The notes under the pieces: model-generated | What the model was told of the DNA's origin: nothing | The model's database searches: none | The model's input: only the letters and a program-made list of their open reading frames with translations | Program-made: the position numbers and the translations under genes | In this document: piece by piece, positions 1-8,484 of the stretch | How the letters are laid out: each line of letters opens with the position of its first letter | Numbering within the stretch: the stretch's first letter is position 1 | Source of the DNA: Niabella sp. | Lineage (GTDB): Bacteria > Bacteroidota > Bacteroidia > Chitinophagales > Chitinophagaceae | Assembly: GCA_017744715.1 (NCBI GenBank) | Contig: JAGIAT010000017.1 | Span: 1 to 64,000 of the forward strand | Reading direction: 5' to 3' | DNA length: 64,000 nt

Positions 1-49
1 TCGGCCTCCCTTTTTTTATTTACATACATATTTTTACCGGACACCAGTA

Positions 50-303
50 GTTTAAAGTTCAACGTTTGCTTCCGTTGATGCTCGGAGCAGGATTCTTAGT
101 TTAGGAATCTGAAAACTGAAAACTGATATCTGAAAACTGAAAACTGATATCTGAAAACTGAAAGGCAGGTTTAATGTTTCAGGTTTAAAGTTCAACGTTA
201 GCTTCCGTTTGATGCTCGGAGCCGGATTCTTAGTTTAGAAAAACTGAAAACTGATAACTGATATCTGAAAACTGGATATCTGAAAACTGATATCTGATAA
301 CTA
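50..303. repeat. Two tandem ~125-bp copies with internal CTGAAAACTGATAT reiterations
   Basis: A segment beginning TTTAAAGTTCAACGTT at 51 recurs at 184 with a few mismatches, giving a direct duplication offset by about 133 bp. Both copies contain GCTTCCGTT, GATGCTCGGAGC and GGATTCTTAGTTTAG, then dissolve into short reiterations of CTGAAAACTGA and CTGATATCTGA. The second copy runs into the stop codon of the acetyltransferase gene at 301. No open reading frame is supported in positions 1-300. The reiterated part resembles, in reverse complement, the stretch at 35785-35835. Confidence 0.8.
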
Positions 304-831
304 AAACGCACCGGCTAATACCTTCTTCATCATAATATCTGTTTGTTCTTCATCGCCCAGTTTAAAAATGTGTTTATCAAACGCCGCAAACCCATTCTTT
401 TTGTAAAAGCGGATCGCTTTTTGGTTTTCTTCCCAAACACCCAGCCAAAGGTATTCGAGGCCTTTATCCCTTGCCACCTGAAGCGCTTTGTCATAAAGCA
501 GTTGTCCTACCTTCTTACCCTGAAATGACTGGAGTACATAGATCCGCTCTATTTCAAGCGACCGGTTGTCCTTTATCTCCGTTTGGGCACTGCCCGTATT
601 TAATTTTAAGTAGCCGACAACCTCCTGACCCAACAGCGCAAAATAAAATTCGGAATGCCCGTTCTCCAGTTCGCTTGTAAGTTTTGCCGCCGAAAAACCT
701 TCCTCCAGGTATTTCAACATGTTTGCTTCTGTATTTGAAGCTGCAAAAGTCTCTGAGAATGTTTGCCGGCCGATCCGCTGCAACAGCAGTACATCATCCG
801 GAGCAGCTTTTTTTATTGTTATTGTTTCCAT
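301..831 (-). CDS. GNAT family N-acetyltransferase
   Basis: This 176-residue protein has the size and layout of a single-domain GNAT acetyltransferase, which transfers an acetyl group from acetyl-CoA to an amine. The N-terminus (ITIKKAAPDDVLLLQRIGRQ) is the usual first strand and helix. The acetyl-CoA-binding segment is LEIERIYVLQSFQGKKVGQL at about residues 90-110, where Q-G-K-K-V-G is the Q/RxxGxG/A-type loop. The C-terminal part WLGVWEENQKAIRFYKKNGF is the typical motif B region. The substrate cannot be read from sequence; close relatives include spermidine and small-molecule acetyltransferases. It stands alone, with repeats downstream and a 263-bp gap to the lepB terminator side. Confidence 0.85.
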   Translation of the reverse strand: METITIKKAAPDDVLLLQRIGRQTFSETFAASNTEANMLKYLEEGFSAAKLTSELENGHSEFYFALLGQEVVGYLKLNTGSAQTEIKDNRSLEIERIYVLQSFQGKKVGQLLYDKALQVARDKGLEYLWLGVWEENQKAIRFYKKNGFAAFDKHIFKLGDEEQTDIMMKKVLAGAF

Positions 832-1031
832 TGTACAGGGTTCTTTAACGGGTATGCTTCGCCGTCAGTTATATAACCACACGGCTATTAAAAGGTTTAT
901 GCAACGGGTTGTTCGCAGCAGTCCCTTACGGTTTCGGGATGCTCACTCCGGCAGGTCAGGAACATCGTGTAAGCAGGTGTGCGAAGCATACATCATACAT
1001 CCGCAGGTTGCGCAAACATACCGGTGCGGGC

Positions 1032-1079
1032 AAAAAAAAGCCGTCTTCAAAAGTACGCATCATGCACCTTTGAAGACGG
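1032..1079 (-). terminator. Rho-independent terminator of lepB
   Basis: On the minus strand an 11-bp perfect stem (CCGTCTTCAAA at 1041-1051 pairing with TTTGAAGACGG at 1069-1079) is followed by a U-tract from the A8 run at 1032-1039. It lies just after the lepB stop at 1095. The plus-strand side also ends in TTTT, so weak bidirectional function is possible. Confidence 0.85.
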
Positions 1080-1094
1080 TTTTATACAGCTTGT

Positions 1095-2636
1095 TTATTT
1101 AATGATCTTGAAAAACCGCTTCCAGCGGGGACCGTTTTCATAACTGAACCAGATCATTGCCGCTTTTCCTACTACATGATCTTCGGGTACAAACCCCCAG
1201 TAACGGCTATCCTGCGACTTATGACGGTTGTCGCCCATCATCCAGTAATAGTCCATTTTAAAAGTATATTTATTGGTGGCCACACCATTGATCACAAAAC
1301 TGCCGTTTGGATTTTCAACCAGACTGTTCTTTTCATACACCTGTATGGCCCGGCGGTACAGCGCTATATTTTCGGGGGTGAGGGTAACGGTTGCGCCCTT
1401 TTTGGGGATCCAGATGGCTCCGAAATTATCCCGGTTCCATTTGAAATGTACCGTATCAAAGGGGAAGGTACCCTGCTCCGCATAATGCGCCGGGTAGGTG
1501 TCTTTGGCAATGCTATTCGGATCCACCACCGAAAGTTTTCTCAGGATGTCAAGTTCCGGGAGCGTGAGGTTGATCATATAGTTGCCGCCGCTCATCATGC
1601 CAAAATCAGGCCCCGTGCCTTCCATATTCAGCCTTATACCCGATTCCCGCAGGAAGTCGTCATCAATGGGCGCATTATTTTTGGTGCGGAAGAAATAAAA
1701 AGTAGCAGATGTAGGCGGCACATACCCCGGCTCATTGTTGATATATACAATACCGTCTACGATCTTTAATGAATCACCGGCCACTCCGATACAGCGTTTG
1801 ATATAGTTGTCGGTTTTATCAACCGGGTGTACGGCCAGCGGCTGAAACTCCGGATTGTTCAATACCTGCTCGCGGCCATAAAGTCTTACAAGGGTGGAAT
1901 AAGGCTGGAAAGACTGGTAGCCTTCCTTGTTCACGACCGTGTCTCCCTCAGGGAAATTGAACACCACACAATCGTTTCTTTTTACCGGTGATGCAAACCA
2001 GCGAATATACGGAAGCTGTACCAGCGTGGTATAGGATTTGGCACTGCTTCCGGGGAGGTAATTATGTACAAAAGGAACAGAAAGCGGGGTATTGGGGATC
2101 CGCGGTCCGTAACTGAATTTACTTACAAAAAGATAATCGTTGATCAGCAGTGTTTTTTCCATTGAGCTGGATGGAATCACGTATGCTTCAAAAATAAAGA
2201 TGCGGATGAGGGTTGCGGCTACAACGGCAAAGATCGCGGCGTCCACCCATTCCCTCCATCCGGGTTTCTGGTGGTGTTTAACGCCTTCGGCCTTAATAAA
2301 GCGGGCATCTTTATTGCGTGCGAGCCAGGGAAAATAAAAAGGAGCAAATAAGGCGGCAAAGAAATGATCGGCAAAGGAAAAGCGACAGAACACTTTTGCA
2401 AATTCGATAAAGATACCCGGAGTGATAAACCAGCCCACAACCGGAATAAACTGCCAGAATACCCAGTGTTTGGGCCGCCCCGTAATTTCCTGCATCACCC
2501 AGGTATTATAGAAGGGAATATACGCTTTCCAGGATGCCTGTCCTGCTTTCTTAAACAGCGGAGCCAAACCAAAGGAGGGAAGAAAGACCAAAAGGGTGCT
2601 GATCAGATAGACAATAAATAAATGGTACAGTGGCAT
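1095..2636 (-). CDS. lepB: Signal peptidase I
   Basis: This membrane serine protease removes signal peptides from exported proteins, acting on the outer face of the cytoplasmic membrane. It uses a Ser/Lys dyad: S158 in VIPSSSMEKTLL and K280 in NYIKRCIGVAGD, with the conserved GDNRHKSQDSRYWG box near the C-terminus. At 513 residues it is much longer than the E. coli enzyme. The first ~125 residues are a hydrophobic multi-span extension with tryptophan-rich segments (KAYIPFYNTWVMQEITGRP), followed by the usual anchor helix at about 131-149. Long N-terminal extensions and inserts between catalytic boxes are common in Bacteroidota. The gene has its own terminator downstream and a -7 element upstream, so it is probably monocistronic. 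Confidence 0.93.
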   Translation of the reverse strand: MPLYHLFIVYLISTLLVFLPSFGLAPLFKKAGQASWKAYIPFYNTWVMQEITGRPKHWVFWQFIPVVGWFITPGIFIEFAKVFCRFSFADHFFAALFAPFYFPWLARNKDARFIKAEGVKHHQKPGWREWVDAAIFAVVAATLIRIFIFEAYVIPSSSMEKTLLINDYLFVSKFSYGPRIPNTPLSVPFVHNYLPGSSAKSYTTLVQLPYIRWFASPVKRNDCVVFNFPEGDTVVNKEGYQSFQPYSTLVRLYGREQVLNNPEFQPLAVHPVDKTDNYIKRCIGVAGDSLKIVDGIVYINNEPGYVPPTSATFYFFRTKNNAPIDDDFLRESGIRLNMEGTGPDFGMMSGGNYMINLTLPELDILRKLSVVDPNSIAKDTYPAHYAEQGTFPFDTVHFKWNRDNFGAIWIPKKGATVTLTPENIALYRRAIQVYEKNSLVENPNGSFVINGVATNKYTFKMDYYWMMGDNRHKSQDSRYWGFVPEDHVVGKAAMIWFSYENGPRWKRFFKIIK

Positions 2637-2658
2637 CGGTTCAAACTTTTTTAATCAA

Positions 2659-2666
2659 CAAATTTA
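2659..2666 (-). promoter_or_regulatory. Bacteroidota -7 element for lepB
   Basis: The minus strand reads TAAATTTG, a perfect match to TAnnTTTG, 22 nt upstream of the lepB start codon. I do not see a clear -33 TTTG at the expected distance, so this is a partial promoter match. Confidence 0.5.
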
Positions 2667-2725
2667 TTGTAAAGGGGGCAGATTGTGCCTTTTTGCTTTA
2701 CAGAATTAACAATTTAACGGCTTCC

Positions 2726-2766
2726 AATAAAAGAGGCTGCCCCCAAATATATGGAAACAGCCTCTT
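2726..2766 (-). terminator. Terminator of the S8 peptidase gene
   Basis: On the minus strand the stem AAGAGGCTG/CAGCCTCTT (2758-2766 and 2731-2739) is followed by TTTATT. It sits 18 nt beyond the protease stop and separates it from lepB. The same stem sequence recurs in the terminator at 8358-8392. Confidence 0.8.
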
Positions 2767-2783
2767 AGCGATAGCAAAAATCT

Positions 2784-4439
2784 TTATTTGCGCTTTTTAA
2801 CTGCTGGTTTTTGAGATGTGCCGCCCTTTTTTTGGTAGGTATCGGCAAGTTTAACGGCTTCGTAGGCATTTATAATGCCGCCGGTTGTAGACAATTCAGA
2901 AAGGGAAACCAAGGCTCCGTTTTCCGGATTGGTTACTTTTTCGGCTGGTTTTACCACGGACCGTTCGATGATCTCTTTTACCTGTACGGCGCTGAGTTCC
3001 GGATAATAGCTCATGATCAACGCGGCCAACCCGGTAACCACCGGGGCCGCCATACTGGTACCCTGTTGGTTGCCGTAAACCGTACCGCCCGGCAGCGTGG
3101 AATAGATCTGTACGCCCGGCGCAAAAACATCTACTTCTTTCTTTCCGTAATTGGAGAAATTGGCCACCAGCCCGCTTTTGGCATCCGGCCCGCTGGCTCC
3201 AACAGTGATCCAGGATGCAGGCCTGCTTTTATCCAGGTAGTAGGCCGAAGGAAAATTGAAGGTGGTGTCATTGTTCTGCTTATCGTTTCCTGCAGCATGG
3301 ATTAACAGCACCCCTTTCTCAACGGCATATTTAACCGCATCATCCACCCATTTTTTTTCGGGAGAGAAGCCTTTACCAAAGCTCATATTGATCACACGGG
3401 CACCGTTATCCACCGCATAGCGGATGGCCAATGCGATATCTTTGTCGTGCTCGTCACCATTGGGTACAGCGCGTACGGCCATAATCTGCACATTATCGGC
3501 CACGCCATCCATACCAAGATTATTCATTCTTGCCGCACCTACAATACCCGCCACATGTGTACCATGCATGGCCGATTCATCATCTACGGTAAGATTATTA
3601 TTCCCGTAATACCGGTCATTGATGTCGTTATAGTTGTCTTTTACCACTTCATTGCGGTATGCGGCCGGCGCCTGCTTCTTGTTGTTCATTTTCTCTACAT
3701 CCCTTTCCACCACTTCGATCAGGTCCTTATTGGTAAGATCCTCGCTGTTGTTATCTTTGCTGAAAGCGGTCAGGAAGGCTTTGAACTGGTTGGCATTAAC
3801 AGTGGTTGCCCGGTAGCCGGAGAGATCTTTTACCGTATATTTTTCTTTTTTCAGATCAATGCGGATGATCTCATCACCGGTTTTCATCATTTTGAGCGCC
3901 CGCTCCAGGAACACATCATCAGATCCGCTTTCGTCGGGTTTAAATACGTCGTCCTTCGCGCGCAACCAGGTTTTATAGGCCTCTTGTTCAGTAGCGGGAA
4001 CCTGGTCGGCAGTTTTGCCGTCGTATTTGCTCTTTAAACTCCAGTAAACCCGGGCGGCTTCATAAGAATCCTTGGTCACATTGGCTTTTCCATCGCGACT
4101 GCCGATAAAATTCCAGCCGTGCACATCATCAATATACCCGTTTTTATCGTCATCGATCCCGTTACCGGGAATTTCGCCCTTATTGGTCCATAACACCGGG
4201 CGAAGGTCTTCGTGCGCGGTATCGATACCCGAATCTACAATGCCGGCAATTACCGGTGTGCTTTTTTTGTTCTTCGATTTCAGGAAATCATAGGCTTTAT
4301 CAAGGCTGATGCCATAATAGCCATCGGTTTTCAGATCTTTCAGGTGCCATCCTTTCGGAACCTCGGATTGCGCATAACCTGTCATCAGCAATGTGCTTGC
4401 CAACAGGGCCAAACCGGTTTTTTTCAACGATTTCATCAT
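2784..4439 (-). CDS. Secreted S8 family (subtilisin-like) serine protease
   Basis: This 551-residue exported protease has a signal peptide (hydrophobic run ALLASTLLMTGYAQ) and a complete S8 catalytic set: D69 in AGIVDSGIDTAHEDL, H292 in MHGTHVAGIVGA, N385 in the oxyanion motif HAAGND and S462 in GTSMAAPVVTG. The Asp-His spacing is about 220 residues instead of the roughly 30 of subtilisin BPN', so a ~190-residue insertion rich in Lys, Asp and Glu lies between the first two catalytic residues. Calcium-binding-like acidic sequence (GIDDDKNGYIDD) follows the Asp. The last ~10 residues are basic (GTSQKPAVKKRK), with no T9SS sorting domain visible. Substrate is unknown; general periplasmic or surface proteolysis is the safe reading. 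Confidence 0.92.
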   Translation of the reverse strand: MMKSLKKTGLALLASTLLMTGYAQSEVPKGWHLKDLKTDGYYGISLDKAYDFLKSKNKKSTPVIAGIVDSGIDTAHEDLRPVLWTNKGEIPGNGIDDDKNGYIDDVHGWNFIGSRDGKANVTKDSYEAARVYWSLKSKYDGKTADQVPATEQEAYKTWLRAKDDVFKPDESGSDDVFLERALKMMKTGDEIIRIDLKKEKYTVKDLSGYRATTVNANQFKAFLTAFSKDNNSEDLTNKDLIEVVERDVEKMNNKKQAPAAYRNEVVKDNYNDINDRYYGNNNLTVDDESAMHGTHVAGIVGAARMNNLGMDGVADNVQIMAVRAVPNGDEHDKDIALAIRYAVDNGARVINMSFGKGFSPEKKWVDDAVKYAVEKGVLLIHAAGNDKQNNDTTFNFPSAYYLDKSRPASWITVGASGPDAKSGLVANFSNYGKKEVDVFAPGVQIYSTLPGGTVYGNQQGTSMAAPVVTGLAALIMSYYPELSAVQVKEIIERSVVKPAEKVTNPENGALVSLSELSTTGGIINAYEAVKLADTYQKKGGTSQKPAVKKRK

Positions 4440-4475
4440 GTATTATCTAGATTGAGTTTTCGAATGCAAAAGCTG

Positions 4476-4483
4476 CAAATTTA
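4476..4483 (-). promoter_or_regulatory. -7 element for the S8 peptidase gene
   Basis: The minus strand reads TAAATTTGCAGC, an exact TAnnTTTG, 36 nt upstream of the protease ATG. No convincing -33 element is seen. Confidence 0.5.
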
Positions 4484-4608
4484 ACGGATCATGTTTAAAG
4501 ATTATCTTAAAAGAGTCCTCTTTAACGCCGGATCAATCCTTATCATGTACGATGTGGTATAGAATGGATCCGTTGCACTTTTGTATTTCTTTAAGTAATA
4601 TTTATCAG

Positions 4609-6132
4609 TTACAGGTCGAACCGGATTCCCTGCGCCAGCGGCAGGGCGGTACTGTAGTTGATGGTATTGGTCTGCCGCCGCATGTAATTTTTCCAGGCAT
4701 CGCTGCCGCTTTCCCTTCCGCCACCGGTTTCTTTTTCACCCCCAAAAGCTCCGCCGATTTCGGCGCCGGAAGTACCGATGTTTACATTGGCAATACCGCA
4801 ATCGCTGCCCGCAGCGGAAAGAAATTGCTCCGCTTCCCTCAGGTTAAGGGTCATAATGGCAGACGAAAGGCCCTGCGGAACCGCATTCTGCAGGGTGATG
4901 GCTTCATCCAGTGTCTGGTATTTCAGCAGGTATAAAATGGGAGCGAAGGTTTCCTGTTTAATGATGGAAAAATGAGGTTCGGCTTCTGCTACACAGGGTT
5001 TTACGTAACATCCGCTTTCATAGGCCGCACCTTCCAGCACACCGCCCTCCACCAGGAAGGTTCCACCCTCTGCGCGGCATTGATCAATGGCATTCAGGTA
5101 TTGTGTTACAGCCCCGGTATCGATAAGCGGACCAACATGGTTTGCCGGATCCAGGGGATCGCCGATCTTTAATTGTGCGTAAGCCTGCCTTAATTTCTCT
5201 TTTACGGTTTCATAAACAGCTTCATGGATAATGAGCCGCCGGGTAGTGGTGCAGCGCTGCCCGGCGGTACCCACCGCACCAAATAATGCCCCGGTGATCG
5301 CAATATTAAGGTCGGCGTCCTTTGAAATGATAATGGCATTGTTGCCGCCGAGTTCCAGGAGAGAGCGGCCCAGCCGTGCGGCTACCGTGGCCGCAACAGC
5401 CTTACCCATGCGGGTAGAACCCGTTGCGGAAATAAGCGCTACCTGGGTATCCCGGGCCAGCCATTCGCCGGCGGAGCTTCCTCCGGAAATTAAATTGCAG
5501 ACACCCTCGGGAACGTTATTGGCTTTGAATATATTAGCTACAATTTTCTGACAGGCCACCGCACATAAGGGTGTTTTTTCTGAGGGTTTCCAGATGCAGG
5601 TATTGCCACAAACCAAGGCAAGCATGGCATTCCAGCTCCAAACAGCTACGGGGAAATTGAAGGCAGAAATAATGCCTACTACGCCCAGGGGATGGTATTG
5701 CTCGTACATCCGGTGTCCCGGCCGTTCGCTGTGCATGGTAAGGCCATAAAGCTGCCGGCTGAGCCCCACTGCAAAATCGCAGATATCGATCATTTCCTGT
5801 ACCTCACCCCAACCTTCCTGGAGGCTTTTGCCCATTTCATAAGATACCAGCCTGCCCAGTGCATCTTTGTGTACCCGCAGGGCATCGCCGATCTGGCGTA
5901 CTACATCGCCGCGCCGCGGTGCAGGCCAGCTGCGCCATTCCGTAAAAGCCAGCTGTGCCGTTGCTACCACTTCGCTATAACCGGCAGGCGTGGTAGCCGC
6001 CACAACGCCGATCTGCCGGCCGTCAACCGGTGAGCAGGAGATGATATCGTCAGATAGCGGCCCCAGCCAGGTGCTGCCGGTACTGGTGCCCTGGTTGTTT
6101 TTTTCAATGCCCAGTGTTTTTAAAAAATCCAT
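4609..6132 (-). CDS. ALDH7-type aldehyde dehydrogenase (aminoadipate semialdehyde dehydrogenase)
   Basis: This NAD(P)-dependent enzyme oxidises an aldehyde to an acid; its ALDH7 (antiquitin/AmaB) features point to alpha-aminoadipic semialdehyde, a lysine-degradation intermediate. Diagnostic segments are TAGQRCTTTRRLI with catalytic C294, LLELGGNNA with general base E260, and the C-terminal FGGEKETGGGRESGSDAW, which is characteristic of ALDH7. The open frame extends to 6291, but the start at 6132 (MDFLKTLGIEK) is preferred. It gives the family's normal ~507 residues, and the extra 53 residues look non-homologous. No other lysine catabolic gene is adjacent, so pathway assignment rests on family identity. 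Confidence 0.9.
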   Translation of the reverse strand: MDFLKTLGIEKNNQGTSTGSTWLGPLSDDIISCSPVDGRQIGVVAATTPAGYSEVVATAQLAFTEWRSWPAPRRGDVVRQIGDALRVHKDALGRLVSYEMGKSLQEGWGEVQEMIDICDFAVGLSRQLYGLTMHSERPGHRMYEQYHPLGVVGIISAFNFPVAVWSWNAMLALVCGNTCIWKPSEKTPLCAVACQKIVANIFKANNVPEGVCNLISGGSSAGEWLARDTQVALISATGSTRMGKAVAATVAARLGRSLLELGGNNAIIISKDADLNIAITGALFGAVGTAGQRCTTTRRLIIHEAVYETVKEKLRQAYAQLKIGDPLDPANHVGPLIDTGAVTQYLNAIDQCRAEGGTFLVEGGVLEGAAYESGCYVKPCVAEAEPHFSIIKQETFAPILYLLKYQTLDEAITLQNAVPQGLSSAIMTLNLREAEQFLSAAGSDCGIANVNIGTSGAEIGGAFGGEKETGGGRESGSDAWKNYMRRQTNTINYSTALPLAQGIRFDL

Positions 6133-6505
6133 AGTTGTGATTTTGATCGGGGAATTTACGAAAAATAAACGGGAGTCATTTGCCACAGAAGCACAGAACC
6201 GCTGAAGTTTTTTAGTACCCGGGTGTTCGATGATTTTTGTAAGGGGGCTACCGGTTATTGATCCCGTTGTTTTTTCCTGTTTTAATTGCAAAAAATGAAA
6301 GCCGTTGCATCATTACGTGACTCGTTATCTGTATTTGTTACAGGATTGCGGTTCGAACGGGAATGAGCAAACAGGCGTTGAAGCCGTATATTATTTCTGG
6401 GTTTCAGTGTTTCTGTGGCATAAAAGAAGCAACAACCGGTGATGATTTTCCGTTGATTTCCTGTAAGTTTGACGTATCTACTGAACATAAAATCAATGAA
6501 GTCAT
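6133..6505. other. Divergent intergenic region
   Basis: This 373-bp gap separates divergently transcribed genes. It contains GCCACAGAAGCACAGAACCG near 6181, which resembles a dispersed CCACAGAG-type intergenic repeat also hinted at 22687, and a -7 element for the rightward gene at 6464. Open frames here overlap in conflicting directions and none resembles a protein, so I call no gene. Confidence 0.5.
6464..6471 (+). promoter_or_regulatory. -7 element for the Gfo/Idh/MocA gene
   Basis: TAAGTTTG matches TAnnTTTG and lies 34 nt before the ATG at 6506. A TTTT lies upstream, but at a shorter than usual spacing. Confidence 0.5.
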
Positions 6506-7582
6506 ATGAGTGAAAAACGTATACGGATATTGGTGGCCGGTTGCGGAAATATGGGCAGCTCGCATGCAGCGGCCTATCATCAGATGGAAGCATTTGAGAT
6601 CTGCGGGCTGGTATCCAGGGGCAATAGCAACCAGGAACTCAATGAAAAACTGGGAACCCGCTATCCGCTTTATCCGGATTATTACGAAGCGCTTGCGGAA
6701 ACGAAGCCAGATGCGGTTTGCATTGCTACCTACCAGGATACTCATGAGGCCTACGCCATAAAAGCGCTGGAAGCCGGAGCTCATGTATTCATTGAAAAAC
6801 CGCTGGCAGATTCTGTTGCCGGCGCCGAACGGGTGGTAGCGGCGGCCAAAAAGCACCAGCGGAAACTGGTGATTGGTTATATCCTGAGGCATCATCCTTC
6901 CTGGAAGAAATTTATTGAGCTGGCCTCGGGGCTGGGCCGGCCGCTGGTAATGCGGATGAACCTGAACCAGCAAAGCAGCGGTCATGCATGGCAGGTGCAT
7001 AAAAAATTCCTGTCCAATATGAGTCCTATCGTGGATTGCGGTGTGCATTATATCGACGTTATGTGCCAGATGACACGGTCTAAACCGGTGCAGGTAACCG
7101 CCATCGGCGCGCGGCTTTCGGATGCTGTTCCGGAAGATAATTACAACTATGGCCAGCTGCAGCTCCGGTTTGAAGATGGTTCCGTAGGCTGGTATGAAGC
7201 GGGCTGGGGGCCCATGATCAGTGAAACGGCTTTTTTTGTAAAAGATGTGATCGGTCCGAAGGGTTCGGTTTCCATCGTTGCCAGGAACGCAGGCGGAGCG
7301 GGGGCCTCTTCCAATATTGATGCGCATACGAAAACAGAGTCTATATTATGGCATCACGCGGATATCGATGCCGGCGACCGGTTTACAAAAAAAGATGAAT
7401 GGATCGATATGCAGGATGAGCCGGATCACCAGGAATTGTGCAACCGGCAGCAACGTTATTTTTACGATGCTATTGTAACAGATGCCAACCTTACCGATCA
7501 TATGAATGATGCGGTAAACAGCCTGCGGATCGCATTTGCCTGCGACGAATCGGTGAAAACCGGGCAGGTGGTTTTTTTATAG
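6506..7582 (+). CDS. Gfo/Idh/MocA family oxidoreductase (cytoplasmic)
   Basis: This 358-residue NAD(P)-dependent dehydrogenase has an N-terminal Rossmann fold (ILVAGCGNMGSSHAAAYHQM, GxGxxxS-type loop) and the family's EKPLADS motif, whose lysine is the usual catalytic residue, at about 98-104. The C-terminal half is the typical alpha/beta substrate domain (SPIVDCGVHYIDVM). There is no signal peptide, unlike the paralogue at 11925. Relatives oxidise sugars, sugar acids or inositols at C2 or C3; the substrate is not identifiable. It stands apart from the exported paralogue's operon and is followed by a small unrelated secreted protein. Confidence 0.88.
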   Translation: MSEKRIRILVAGCGNMGSSHAAAYHQMEAFEICGLVSRGNSNQELNEKLGTRYPLYPDYYEALAETKPDAVCIATYQDTHEAYAIKALEAGAHVFIEKPLADSVAGAERVVAAAKKHQRKLVIGYILRHHPSWKKFIELASGLGRPLVMRMNLNQQSSGHAWQVHKKFLSNMSPIVDCGVHYIDVMCQMTRSKPVQVTAIGARLSDAVPEDNYNYGQLQLRFEDGSVGWYEAGWGPMISETAFFVKDVIGPKGSVSIVARNAGGAGASSNIDAHTKTESILWHHADIDAGDRFTKKDEWIDMQDEPDHQELCNRQQRYFYDAIVTDANLTDHMNDAVNSLRIAFACDESVKTGQVVFL

Positions 7583-7667
7583 CAACACAACCTTCTGCAG
7601 GTAACAAAACGGTGACCCGGTTGATATACGGATGAAAATGCAATTCATCAATCAAAATTCGTATATC

Positions 7668-8081
7668 ATGAAAAAGCTGTTCTTTTCAATGCTGCTGCTT
7701 CCGGGCACTATAACTGTGTTTGCGCAAAAGTCTGTTGTTAATACCGCGGCTGCTATCGGCAGCACTATGTCATCAATGCCTGCACGATTATCCATGACGC
7801 CGACCACAACAAGGCAAACACAGGGTGTGACTTTTGGTGAAAAAGTAAGCCAGGGTATGCAGGCGGCCGGCGCTGCTAATGTTAGAACCGGCAATAGACT
7901 TTACAAATGCGACTATTGCGGTGAACTGTTTGAAACGGATGAGCAGATGCTGGACCACCAGGTTGATTGCAAAAAGGCACATCCCAATGCCAAAAATATC
8001 AGCGAAAAAGGACTAAAAAGGCAGGAAGCCGCAGACGGCGGGGGCAGAACGTATACCGGTGGACGTAAGAATGAATGGTAG
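7668..8081 (+). CDS. Small secreted protein with a CCHC zinc-finger-like motif
   Basis: I do not recognise this 137-residue protein. The start at 7668 is chosen because it opens a clear signal peptide (MKKLFFSMLLLPGTITVFAQ) with probable cleavage after Q20; the upstream in-frame ATG at 7632 would bury it. The mature part is low-complexity and Ala/Thr/Ser/Met-rich to about residue 75. It then has a compact motif with C81, C84, H97 and C101 (CX2CX12HX3C), spaced like a classical zinc finger. The tail is Gly/Arg/Lys-rich (GGGRTYTGGRKNEW). A zinc finger behind an export signal is unusual, because the envelope is oxidising; the cysteines could instead form a disulphide. It is not obviously linked to its neighbours. 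Confidence 0.7.
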   Translation: MKKLFFSMLLLPGTITVFAQKSVVNTAAAIGSTMSSMPARLSMTPTTTRQTQGVTFGEKVSQGMQAAGAANVRTGNRLYKCDYCGELFETDEQMLDHQVDCKKAHPNAKNISEKGLKRQEAADGGGRTYTGGRKNEW

Positions 8082-8484
8082 CAAGCAGGAAGAGGGAAGT
8101 CCTGAGCCGGGCATTTTGTGTGGGAAATACGTTTTTGTATAAGCTGAGAATGGTTCAGGCATGCCTGTTCACTTCTCTTATTTCAGCCCGCTCATTGTAC
8201 CGGTATGTGAGCAGTTGAACAATACCTGGCAGCGGAACAACGGTGGTGATGGCGGTGTTATTTTTCATAGAAACAGTAATGAAAACAATGACCAGAAAAC
8301 GGCATCTACGCATCATTTTTTCTGTTGCCAGATAAAGCGCCGGAGGCCTTTGCTGAATAAAAAGAGGCTGCCCGTTTTTGGAACAGCCCCTTTTCCGTTA
8401 TCGCTTCAGTGATCGTCTGTTCACTGTAAAACTTTTACTGTAAAACTTTTACTATAAAACTTTTCACTATAAAACTTCTCACTA
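8082..8484. other. Intergenic region between convergent genes
   Basis: This stretch holds a minus-strand terminator near 8358-8392 and a short tandem repeat at 8423-8487. A 53-residue minus-strand frame at 8155-8316 begins with a hydrophobic run but has no other support. I see no confident gene. Confidence 0.5.
8358..8392 (-). terminator. Terminator downstream of the DUF1080 gene
   Basis: The minus strand forms AAGGGGCTG/CAGCCTCTT with one A-C mismatch, followed by TTTTATT. The stem is nearly identical to that at 2726-2766. The plus-strand side also ends in CCCCTTTT, so it may act in both directions for the convergent genes. Confidence 0.7.

Noticed and set aside
3447-4037. 196-residue plus-strand frame
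   Set aside because: It is antisense to the S8 protease, whose catalytic motifs are intact, and shows no domain.
6133-6291. 53-residue N-terminal extension of the ALDH7 gene
   Set aside because: The extension has no family similarity; the Met at 6132 gives the normal enzyme length.
6404-7327. 307-residue frame on the minus strand
   Set aside because: It lies antisense to a well-supported Gfo/Idh/MocA gene and its translation shows no domain; it is a coding shadow.
8155-8316. 53-residue minus-strand frame with a hydrophobic start
   Set aside because: No recognisable homology, no promoter or terminator logic of its own, and it lies in a repeat- and terminator-bearing gap.
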